From DASRFA01 sp035651755 (GTDB lineage Bacteria > Desulfobacterota > Binatia > UBA12015), in the NCBI GenBank assembly GCA_035651755.1, contig DASRFA010000043.1, positions 205,306 to 269,305 of the forward strand: DNA of 64,000 nucleotides, written 5' to 3'. Each line of letters opens with the position of its first letter. Positions within the stretch are counted from its first letter, which is position 1. The notes below the pieces were generated by a model. It saw only the letters and a list, made by a program, of their open reading frames with translations. It was not told the origin of the DNA and did no database searches. Positions 51,495-58,963 of this stretch are shown one piece after another. The position numbers were made by a program, and so were the translations under genes.

Positions 51495-53036
51495 ATGCGC
51501 GCGGCCTTTGTCGCTTTTTTTGCCTTGCTCCTCGTCGGCGATGAATCGGTCGCTTCCGGCCATCGCGACGCGCCGCACACCGCGCTCGACCCGGCGGCCG
51601 ACGTCGCCGACGTCTTCGCGTTCCGGAGCTCCACGCCGGACGCTCGCGTGACGCTCATCATGACGGTGAACCCGTTCCTCGAGCCGGGGGGTGGCGCGCT
51701 CGGCGCGCCGTTCGATCCGACCGTGCTCTACGAGATCCAGATCGACAACGACAACGACGCGATCGCGGACGTCCGCTTCCAGTTCCGCTTCACGACCGAG
51801 CTTCGACTCGCGGACGGCCCGATCGGAATCCTGGGCGCCGGAAGCGGCATCAACGCGCCCGCCAACTCGCCGCCGCCCGTCGCGCCCGGCACCCTCGTCG
51901 TGCCGCCCCAGATCGACTCGTTCGGCGACCCGGGGCTCGGCGTGCGCCAGAGCTACACGGTGACGCTCGTCCGCGGCTCGCGGCGGAAGACGGTGACGCC
52001 GCTCGGCAACGGCGCGCCGCTCTTCGCCGTGCCGGACCACCTGGGACCGCGCACGATGAGCTACGACGCGCTCTTCAACGCCGCGATCTACGACCTCGGG
52101 AACGGCGTCCGCGTCTTCGCGGGGACCACCGATGATCCGTTCTTCGCCGACGTCGCCGGCTTGTCGGACACGTTGAACCTGCGCTCGGCCGTGAACGGCG
52201 GGGTCCTGTCGGCGGCTCAGGACGCCGCGCTCCAGAACTTCGCGAGCGACACGCTTTCGGGATACGCCGTGAACGCGATCGCGATCGAAGTGCCGGTCGA
52301 GATGCTGACGCTCTTCGGGACCCTCGAGCCGCCGACGTCGGCGACGGCGACGATCGGGGTATGGGCGACCGCCTCGCGGTTCGCGACCGAGCGGCACCCG
52401 CCGCCCAAGAAGCTCCCGAAGAACCCGCGCTTCAAGCAAGTCGACCGGATGGGAAATCCGTTCGTGAGCGACTGGCTGATCGGCCTCGCCTCGAAGGACG
52501 CCTTCGACTACGCGCCCCCGGCGAAGGACTCCGACTTCGAGGCGTTCTTCACGGACCCGAGGCTCGCCCGTACCCTGAACGCGGCGACCGGCGGTGCGAT
52601 CGCCATCCCGCCGCCGCCGCGGAGCGACCTCGCGTTCCTGTTCGGGTATGCCCCGCCCGTCGCGCCCGCCGGCAACGTGTTCCTCGGGCCGACGGCCGAC
52701 CTCCTCCACCTGAACGTCGGAACGCCGCCGACGGCTCCCGGGTCGGAGAGCCGCCTCGGAATCGTCGGCGGCGACCAGGCCGGGTTCCCGAATGGGCGTC
52801 GGCTCTTCGACGACGTGACCGACGTCATGCTGCGCGTCGTCGGCGGCGGCGTCTTCGCGCCCGGCTTCGACGTCGCGCCGAACAACCGCCTCGGCGACGG
52901 CGTGAATGTGAACGACGCACCCTTCCGCACGGCGTTCCCGTACCTCGCGAACGCCCCGAGCGGCCGCGATCGAAGGCACATCGATCCCGGCGAGGCGGGA
53001 TGCACGGCGGGATCCGGCGCGGCGTGCCCGCCGTGA
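51495..53036 (+). CDS. DUF4331 domain-containing exported protein
   Basis: A 513-residue secreted protein with a short signal peptide (AAFVAFFALLLVGDESVASG) and a full DUF4331 domain: the opening SGHRDAPHTALDPAADVADVFAF, the NPFLEPGGG strand, YEIQIDNDNDAIADVRFQF and a C-terminal GRRLFDDVTDVMLRVVGGG stretch. Family members are exported and of unknown function. The His/Asp-rich entry motif may bind metal. A GGGGGAG box precedes the ATG. It starts divergently from the delta-60 gene, with 267 bases between starts that hold no other gene. Confidence 0.88.
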   Translation: MRAAFVAFFALLLVGDESVASGHRDAPHTALDPAADVADVFAFRSSTPDARVTLIMTVNPFLEPGGGALGAPFDPTVLYEIQIDNDNDAIADVRFQFRFTTELRLADGPIGILGAGSGINAPANSPPPVAPGTLVVPPQIDSFGDPGLGVRQSYTVTLVRGSRRKTVTPLGNGAPLFAVPDHLGPRTMSYDALFNAAIYDLGNGVRVFAGTTDDPFFADVAGLSDTLNLRSAVNGGVLSAAQDAALQNFASDTLSGYAVNAIAIEVPVEMLTLFGTLEPPTSATATIGVWATASRFATERHPPPKKLPKNPRFKQVDRMGNPFVSDWLIGLASKDAFDYAPPAKDSDFEAFFTDPRLARTLNAATGGAIAIPPPPRSDLAFLFGYAPPVAPAGNVFLGPTADLLHLNVGTPPTAPGSESRLGIVGGDQAGFPNGRRLFDDVTDVMLRVVGGGVFAPGFDVAPNNRLGDGVNVNDAPFRTAFPYLANAPSGRDRRHIDPGEAGCTAGSGAACPP

Positions 53037-53072
53037 GCGCGAGGGCGAACGCGGCCGGAAGGGGAAACTAGC

Positions 53073-55010
53073 CTAGCCGGCCGCGGGCACGCAGCGCACC
53101 GCTTCCTGCGCCCCGCACGGGAGCTCGGGGCCGAGGGCCTGCGGCGTCGGCACGACGGGGAGCATGACGCGCGACGGGTGCGCCGCGCCGTGCAGGATCG
53201 TGTTGACCGTCGGAGCGCTCCGCGGCGCGTAGGCGTAGTAGCTGTCGACCCACGGCGGCATGTGGATCTTGACGCCGAGCCGGTGGCCGGGGCGGAAGAC
53301 GTGGCCGACGGGCCAGATCTCGACCAGGACTTCGTAGGTCTGGAGCGGTACGATCTGAGTCGGGTTCGTGTGCGGCCGGTACGGGCGATAGATCCGTCCG
53401 TCGGGCGTCTTGTCGCTCGCCGCCGCGTCGACCGCGCGGTGGCTCGCGCGCAGGAGCCCGCGCTGGAGGTAGGTGATGCTGCCGTCGGGCGCCTCGTCGA
53501 CGAGCTCGACGAAGAGCTCGGTGTCGCTGCCGGTCGCCTGCACGTGGAGCGTCGCCGCCACCGGACCCGCGATCGTGAGCGGCGTCGCGAGCGGCTCGCT
53601 CCGGTAGTCCAGCTCGTCCGGGCCTTCCATCGTCGTGAGCGGCGGGCCGACGGTCGGACCGGCCTGGTACGACCAGAGCTGGCGCTTGGTGGCGGAGACG
53701 TAGGTCAGCGACGCCTCGTCGCCGGTCGGCGCGATCGGCGTGAAGCCGCCGTCGGCCGTCAAGAACCAGTCCGTCCACTTGGTGTCCGGGAACGGGAATC
53801 CGGTCGACGACTTCTTGCCGTTCGGGATCAGCGTGCCCGAGCCGTCGCGGTGCACCTCGAAGAACGCGACCGCGCTCTGGCGGGCCTGGCGCACGGTGCC
53901 GAAGCCGTTCTGCACGCCGCGGACGAATTGATCGAGCCAGGCCTTGCGGTCGGCGCGCACCTCCGGGAGGCCGTAGTCGGCGGTGCTCTCGGTGTCGTGG
54001 TTGCCGTTCGTGAAGAGAAGCCGCTTCGGCACTCCTCGGATCGCCTCGAAGAGGTGCGAGGGCCCGCGCGGCCCGGTCTGCTCGTCCTGGTGCGCGCCGG
54101 TGATGTGGATCGGCACGTTGATGCGATCGGCGTAGGTGATGAGCGAGCGCGCGCGGTACCAGTCGTTGTCGGTGTCCTGGAGGCCCTGCAGGACCGGGTC
54201 GTTCAGGACAGTGCGGCTCTTGCTCAGGACGTTTGCCGCGCAGCGCTCCTGGCGATCGTCCGGGTCCTCCGGCCGCTGCGGCCGGACGATGCCGGGTAGA
54301 AGGCCGCCGGCGACGTCGTAGGCGGTCCGAATGCCGAGCGTCCATAGCAGCGGAAATCCATAGTTGCTGACGCCGCCCGGGTAGACGAGCGCGCGATACA
54401 CGTCGTCGACCAGGCCCGACACGGTGGCCGCGCGCAGGTGCACGGGCTGCGTCGCAGTCACCATGAAGCCGGTGATGCCGCCGTAGGAGTGACCGAGGAT
54501 GCCGACGTCGCCGTTCGACCACGGCTGCTGTGCGATCCAGCCGTCGATGATCTCCTTTCCGTCGAGCGCCGAGCGCCACGAGAAGAGATCGAACTCGCCG
54601 CTCGAGCAGCCGGTCCCGCGCACCGACGCGTGGATCGTCACGTAGTCGCCGTCGAGGTAGTCGGTGAGCTGGCGGCTGTCGTCCGCAGGTAGTGGAAGCG
54701 GGAGGCCTTCCAGGCCGAAGTCCGTGATCAGCGTGCCGTTCTCCGCGGAGCCGCCGTCGTACCCCGACATCTCGAAGACCGTCGGGTAGCGGACGCCCGG
54801 CACGTAATTCGTCGGCATCCGGACGTTCATCGCGATCTCGGTGCCGTCGGCGAGCGTCACGAAAGTGTTCGGAGCGGCGAGCGCGCTCGCGGCCGCGCCG
54901 ATGGCGACGAGAGCGCCGATGGCGGCGATGCCGGCGCTCGCTGCGCTGCGGCGCCCGCGCGCGCCGCGAATGGCGGTGGCAGTTCCGTTCGAAGAGCCTG
55001 GCTCGAGCAT
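53073..55010 (-). CDS. CocE/NonD (X-Pro dipeptidyl-peptidase S15) family hydrolase
   Basis: A 645-residue serine hydrolase of the CocE/NonD family, related to cocaine esterase and glutaryl-7-ACA acylase. An N-terminal signal (IAAIGALVAIGAAASALAA) indicates export. The alpha/beta-hydrolase part (about 45-350) has the nucleophile Ser175 in LGHSYGGITGF, the oxyanion YDGG region and a later GNHDTES His/Asp stretch. The C-terminal jelly-roll domain (about 400-610; PGHRLGVKIHMPPW) is typical of S15 proteins. Some Cys near the C-terminus may pair. The physiological ester or amide is unknown. It converges on the DUF4331 gene. Confidence 0.92.
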   Translation of the reverse strand: MLEPGSSNGTATAIRGARGRRSAASAGIAAIGALVAIGAAASALAAPNTFVTLADGTEIAMNVRMPTNYVPGVRYPTVFEMSGYDGGSAENGTLITDFGLEGLPLPLPADDSRQLTDYLDGDYVTIHASVRGTGCSSGEFDLFSWRSALDGKEIIDGWIAQQPWSNGDVGILGHSYGGITGFMVTATQPVHLRAATVSGLVDDVYRALVYPGGVSNYGFPLLWTLGIRTAYDVAGGLLPGIVRPQRPEDPDDRQERCAANVLSKSRTVLNDPVLQGLQDTDNDWYRARSLITYADRINVPIHITGAHQDEQTGPRGPSHLFEAIRGVPKRLLFTNGNHDTESTADYGLPEVRADRKAWLDQFVRGVQNGFGTVRQARQSAVAFFEVHRDGSGTLIPNGKKSSTGFPFPDTKWTDWFLTADGGFTPIAPTGDEASLTYVSATKRQLWSYQAGPTVGPPLTTMEGPDELDYRSEPLATPLTIAGPVAATLHVQATGSDTELFVELVDEAPDGSITYLQRGLLRASHRAVDAAASDKTPDGRIYRPYRPHTNPTQIVPLQTYEVLVEIWPVGHVFRPGHRLGVKIHMPPWVDSYYAYAPRSAPTVNTILHGAAHPSRVMLPVVPTPQALGPELPCGAQEAVRCVPAAG

Positions 55011-55219
55011 GGCGTCCTCCCGTCGCGCCGACCGTCAATCATCGGCTTCGCCACGCTAGCGATGCGCCCGAGGCGTCTCCATCCGAAACAATACCTGACG
55101 CGCCCCGTAGCGCCCGCGGTCCGGATTCAAGCCTGACCGCCTGGTCCGCCGATGATCAATCGAAGCGAGCGCGGCCGTAGCGGTGCTCCGCGAGCCGCCG
55201 CCACGAGGGAGATGGGGCG

Positions 55220-55975
55220 ATGTCCATGGCGACACACGAGGCGGCGTACGACCGGATCGGCGACCGCTACAGCGAGGCGAAGACGGCGCCCTGGCGCCTG
55301 CACCTCGAGGCGAACACGCTCGAGCGCCTGGCCGGCGACGTCCGCGGCGCGCGCGTCCTGGACGCCGCCTGCGGCGACGGCTTCTACAGCCGAAGGCTCG
55401 CGCGCCGCGGCGCGGCCCTCACCGTCGGCGTCGACGCGTCCGCCGAGATGGTCGGGCTCGGAGACCTCGCGGAGCGGCGCGAGCCGCTCGGCTGTCGCTA
55501 CCTGCAGGCCGACGTGGCGGACATGGGGGTCATCGGATCGTTCGACCTCGTGGTCGCCGCGTTCCTTCTCAACTATGCCCGCACCCGCGACGAGCTCGAC
55601 CGCTTCTGCCGCGCGCTGTACGCGAACCTGCGCCCGGGAGGCCGGCTCGTCGGCGTGAACGACTACACGGACGACGGCATCACGGGCACCCGGGCGTTCG
55701 AGCGCCACGGCTTCCGCAAGGTGGGGCCGACGCCCTACGCCGAAGGCCGGCCGATCGCGTACGAGTTCGCTCTGCCCGCGGGCCGGAGCTTCGCGATCAC
55801 GAACTACTACTGGCGGCCCGAAACGTACGTCGAAGCGCTCGCGAACGCGGGCTTCCGGGACGCGCGCTGGGTCCCGTTCGAGGTCGCATCCGAAGCGAGC
55901 GCGTCGTTCCAGCCGGGCTTCTTCGGCGACCTCGTCGAGCGGTCGCCGATGGCCGCCTTCGCCGCATGTCGGTGA
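55220..55975 (+). CDS. Class I SAM-dependent methyltransferase
   Basis: A 251-residue Rossmann-fold methyltransferase. Motif I is VLDAACGDGFYSRRLARRG (about residues 49-67). The acidic motif II residue lies in VGVDASAEM. Post-motif sequence DLVVAAFLLNYARTRDELDRF and a LRPGGRLVGVND strand fit the family. The small molecule or lipid it methylates is unknown. The ATG at 55220 (or the ATG two codons later) follows a GGGAGATGGGGC purine box. Its 3' end is overlapped by the antisense end of the next gene (55807-55975). Confidence 0.88.
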   Translation: MSMATHEAAYDRIGDRYSEAKTAPWRLHLEANTLERLAGDVRGARVLDAACGDGFYSRRLARRGAALTVGVDASAEMVGLGDLAERREPLGCRYLQADVADMGVIGSFDLVVAAFLLNYARTRDELDRFCRALYANLRPGGRLVGVNDYTDDGITGTRAFERHGFRKVGPTPYAEGRPIAYEFALPAGRSFAITNYYWRPETYVEALANAGFRDARWVPFEVASEASASFQPGFFGDLVERSPMAAFAACR

Positions 55976-56997
55976 CGGTTTGAACGGGGGGATCGCTCCC
56001 CGCGCGGTTCGCCGGTCGCGCCGCGGAAAATGACGAGGTGGTCCTGGATCTGCGCGAGCGGGATGCCGGGCCGCCAGAGCTCCTCGTAGACGTGTTCGAT
56101 GATCTCCGCCCTCTGCTCGGCCGTGTAGCGGTGCACGTTCGGGTAGAGGAGGATCATCCAGACGACGCGCATGAAGCGCTCGAAGTCGTCGACGAAGAAG
56201 CGGACGCGCGACGACCGCACCTGGACGCGCGCACCGGGCAGGGCGCGCGTTCGCGCGAGGTCGCGGCCGAACGCGCGCAGGTCCTGATCGTTGCGCGCGC
56301 CGCAGAAGCGGCCGGCGAAGTGATCGTAGAGCCAGGTGGTGGTCGTGCGGTCGTCGCTCGCGCTCGCCATCAGCACGGCGTGGATCGCAGACGACGGGCC
56401 GAGGATCTCGCGATGGAGCGCGTCCACCAGCGCCGACCACGTGGCGCGCGGCGCGTAGTAGAGCGAGTGGTGGAGCGTGACGAGCGCCATCCGCCGCCCG
56501 CCGAGCGCGCCTGCGCGAAACGCGCGCGCGGCGGCGCGGTCGCCGAGGAGCCGGGTGAAGTCGCCGCGGACGAGGCGCACGTGCTCCGTCCGCTGCCGCG
56601 CGATCCGCTCGGCGACCACCGCGAGCGCCGCCTCCTCGATGTCGACGAGGTAGAGGCCGTCGGGAAACGCCGACTCGAGGATCCTGAACTGCGGCTCGTT
56701 GCTCGAGCCGATCGAGAGCGCCCGCACGGGTGCGGCGAGTGGCAGCGACTTCGCGAGCGATCGGATCACGCGGGCGAGCGCGTGCGCGATGTCGACCTTG
56801 TCGTTCGAGTACTTCGACCAGTCCTTGTCCTGCTGGAACATGCGCGAGCGGGCCGCCCGCATGCCGAGCTCGCGACGGAGCGCGGGCGACAGCCGGCGGC
56901 GTACGTCGGCCGACTGCACGACGAGCGGCGCGCCGCCGGCTCGCCGCTGGCGAACCTCCGATCGCGCGCCGCCGCCGGCGGCGCGCCCGTCACGCAC
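55807..56997 (-). CDS. Putative SAM-dependent methyltransferase, last gene of the phosphatase-P450 operon
   Basis: A 396-residue protein with a Rossmann-like methyltransferase core: VRALSIGSSNEPQFRIL (about residues 82-98), LYLVDIEEAALAVV (motif II, about 105-118), HVRLVRGDF and an ALVTLHHSLYYAP motif. The natural end appears to be near HLVIFRG (about residue 320). The remaining about 75 codons run antisense through the neighbouring methyltransferase and look non-native, as if the original stop was lost. The GTG start overlaps the P450 stop by 8 bases (GTGCGTGA), so the two are coupled. I do not know the substrate. Confidence 0.7.
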   Translation of the reverse strand: MRDGRAAGGGARSEVRQRRAGGAPLVVQSADVRRRLSPALRRELGMRAARSRMFQQDKDWSKYSNDKVDIAHALARVIRSLAKSLPLAAPVRALSIGSSNEPQFRILESAFPDGLYLVDIEEAALAVVAERIARQRTEHVRLVRGDFTRLLGDRAAARAFRAGALGGRRMALVTLHHSLYYAPRATWSALVDALHREILGPSSAIHAVLMASASDDRTTTTWLYDHFAGRFCGARNDQDLRAFGRDLARTRALPGARVQVRSSRVRFFVDDFERFMRVVWMILLYPNVHRYTAEQRAEIIEHVYEELWRPGIPLAQIQDHLVIFRGATGEPRGERSPRSNRHRHAAKAAIGDRSTRSPKKPGWNDALASDATSNGTQRASRKPAFASASTYVSGRQ

Positions 56998-58252
56998 GCG
57001 CGGGCGCGAGGCGCCAGCGCATCGGCGCCCGCTTGATGCCGCCGACGAAGCTCGAGCGTATGCGCTCGACGGGGCCGGCCAGCTCGCAGTGCTCGAGGCG
57101 CTCGCGCAGCTCTGCGAACGCGCAGCGGAGCTCCAGGCGCGCGAGGTGCGCGCCCAGGCACACGTGCTCTCCCATCCCGAACGCGATGTGGCGGTTGGGC
57201 TCGCGATCGATCCGGAAGGCGAACGGGTCCTCGAAGACCTCCTCGTCGCGGTTCCCGGACGGATAGTAGAGGCAGACCGCCTGCCCTTCCCGGATCGTCA
57301 CGCCGCGAAGCGGGTAGTCGCGGGTCGCGGTGCGCGTGAACTGGATGACGGGCGTCACCCAGCGCACGATCTCCTCGACGGCGCCGTCGAGGAGAGCAGC
57401 GTCGCCGCAAAGCTTCCGCCACTGCTCGGGGTTCTCGAGGAAGGCCAGCATGCCGCCGGTCATCGCGTTGCGGGTCGTCTCGTTGCCCGCGACGACGAGC
57501 AGGAAGTAGTACGACAGCAGCTCCATGACCGGGATCTCGCTCCCGTTCACCGATCCGTTCGCCACGACGCTCACGATGTCGTCGGTCGGCTGCCTGCGGC
57601 GCGCTTCGGACATCTGGTGGAAGTAGCCGAAGAGCTCCATGCGGGCGCGCTCGAGCGTCTCCTGCGCGGATGCGCCGCGCTGGAACTCCGGGTCGTGCGG
57701 CGCGATCGTCTCGTTCGTCCAGCGGAAGAGGAGCTCCCAGTCGGATCGCGGCACGCCCAGCATCTCGGCGATCACGGCGATCGTGATCTTCGCCGAGATC
57801 TCCTGAACGAAGTCGCCGGTCTCCTTGCGCGCGGCCTCGTCGATCACCTCGCGCGACACGCGCGCGACCTTCTCCGCCATCCCCTTCACTGCCCGCGGCG
57901 TGAACCAGCGGCTCGTGACCGTCCGGTACTTCTGGTGCTCGGGCGGGTCCATGTTGAGCAGGTGGCGAGCCGGCTGGTCCTCGGGCGGCGGGATGTCGTT
58001 CGGGAAGACCGCGAGGCGCGGCGCGTTCAGGAAGACGTCGGGCTGCTTCCCGATCTCGATGATGTCCGCGTGCTTGGTGATCGCCCAGAAGGGCTCGACG
58101 TTCGGGCGGTCGTACCAGAACACCGGGTGGTTCCGGCGGAGCCACGCCCACTCCGCGTGCGGGTAGCCGTTCCGCTCGTAGTGCAGCGGGGTCGCGATGT
58201 CGATCGTCGCCGGGTCGAACTCGGCCGCAGAGCGCGCTTCGGCTGGATTCAT
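56990..58252 (-). CDS. Cytochrome P450 (second of the window)
   Basis: A 420-residue soluble P450. The I-helix reads VVAGNETTRNAMTGG, the K-helix ExxR is in EEIVRW, and the haem loop FGMGEHVCLGAHLAR has the axial Cys365. The N-terminal part (NVEPFWAITKHADIIEI, about residues 48-64) recalls CYP142/CYP125-type steroid and hydrocarbon oxidases, though the substrate is unproven. Its ATG overlaps the stop of the upstream phosphatase (ATGA), and its own stop overlaps the start of the methyltransferase. A very long open frame continues upstream on this strand, but it is antisense to the TMTC-like gene and not real. Confidence 0.93.
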   Translation of the reverse strand: MNPAEARSAAEFDPATIDIATPLHYERNGYPHAEWAWLRRNHPVFWYDRPNVEPFWAITKHADIIEIGKQPDVFLNAPRLAVFPNDIPPPEDQPARHLLNMDPPEHQKYRTVTSRWFTPRAVKGMAEKVARVSREVIDEAARKETGDFVQEISAKITIAVIAEMLGVPRSDWELLFRWTNETIAPHDPEFQRGASAQETLERARMELFGYFHQMSEARRRQPTDDIVSVVANGSVNGSEIPVMELLSYYFLLVVAGNETTRNAMTGGMLAFLENPEQWRKLCGDAALLDGAVEEIVRWVTPVIQFTRTATRDYPLRGVTIREGQAVCLYYPSGNRDEEVFEDPFAFRIDREPNRHIAFGMGEHVCLGAHLARLELRCAFAELRERLEHCELAGPVERIRSSFVGGIKRAPMRWRLAPARA

Positions 58253-58779
58253 GACGACGTCTCCTCGCTGAAGTGGAGCTCGAGCGCGCGCCGGTAGGGC
58301 GCGCACGAGCGCCGCTGCTTGACGAGCTCCCAGGCATCCTGGAGCGGCAGCCCGCGATGGTGGTGGACGTACGCGATCGCCACCGTCGGCGCCCGATTGA
58401 ACCCGGCGTTGCAGTGCAGGTACACGCGCTCGCCGGCCGCGACGAGCGCGTGCAGGCGGGCGAGGATGTCGGGAAGCCGCGCGGCGAGGTCGCGCACGTC
58501 GCCGTCGGCGACCGGGACATGATGGAACGCGATCCCGGCGCGCTCGTAGGCACGCGCCAGCGCACGCAGGTCGAGGTTCTTCGAGGCGAGATCGGCGTCG
58601 TCCTGAAGGCAGACGACGGCGGTCACGCCGTGCGTCTCGCGGAGCCATTCGGCGTCCTCGGGCGTCGGATACTCGCCGACGAGGAGCCGCTCCTCCAGCA
58701 CCGCCGAGACGCCCGGCCGCCCGCTCGGCCGCATGAACGGCGTGCTTTCGTACCAAGATCCGATGGTCACGCGTTCCAT
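58249..58779 (-). CDS. Dual-specificity protein phosphatase
   Basis: A 176-residue Cys-dependent phosphatase of the DSP/tyrosine phosphatase class. The signature HCNAGFNRAPT contains nucleophile Cys123 and Arg129 (CX5R). The general acid is probably Asp93 in VADGDVRD. The N-terminal part (VLEERLLVGEYPTPEDAEWL, GVTAVVCLQDD) is normal for the DSP fold. There is no signal peptide, so it acts in the cytoplasm on phospho-proteins or a phosphorylated small molecule. A GGGGGAT box precedes the ATG at 58779. First gene of the operon with the P450 and methyltransferase, an unusual partnership. Confidence 0.87.
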   Translation of the reverse strand: MERVTIGSWYESTPFMRPSGRPGVSAVLEERLLVGEYPTPEDAEWLRETHGVTAVVCLQDDADLASKNLDLRALARAYERAGIAFHHVPVADGDVRDLAARLPDILARLHALVAAGERVYLHCNAGFNRAPTVAIAYVHHHRGLPLQDAWELVKQRRSCAPYRRALELHFSEETSS

Positions 58780-58963
58780 CGGTATCCCCCGCCCGCGACC
58801 GAGGCAACGCCGCAGACCGCGAGGCACGCTCGGTGCGACCCCGCAGCCGCGCACGTTGACAGGCACGAACGGCGAGCGGCATACGGACGGCTCGCCCGCA
58901 CCGGTGGGCGTCCTCGGCCATGACCATTCGACGCAGAGCAGCGATGGTCGGCATCGCCGCTTC

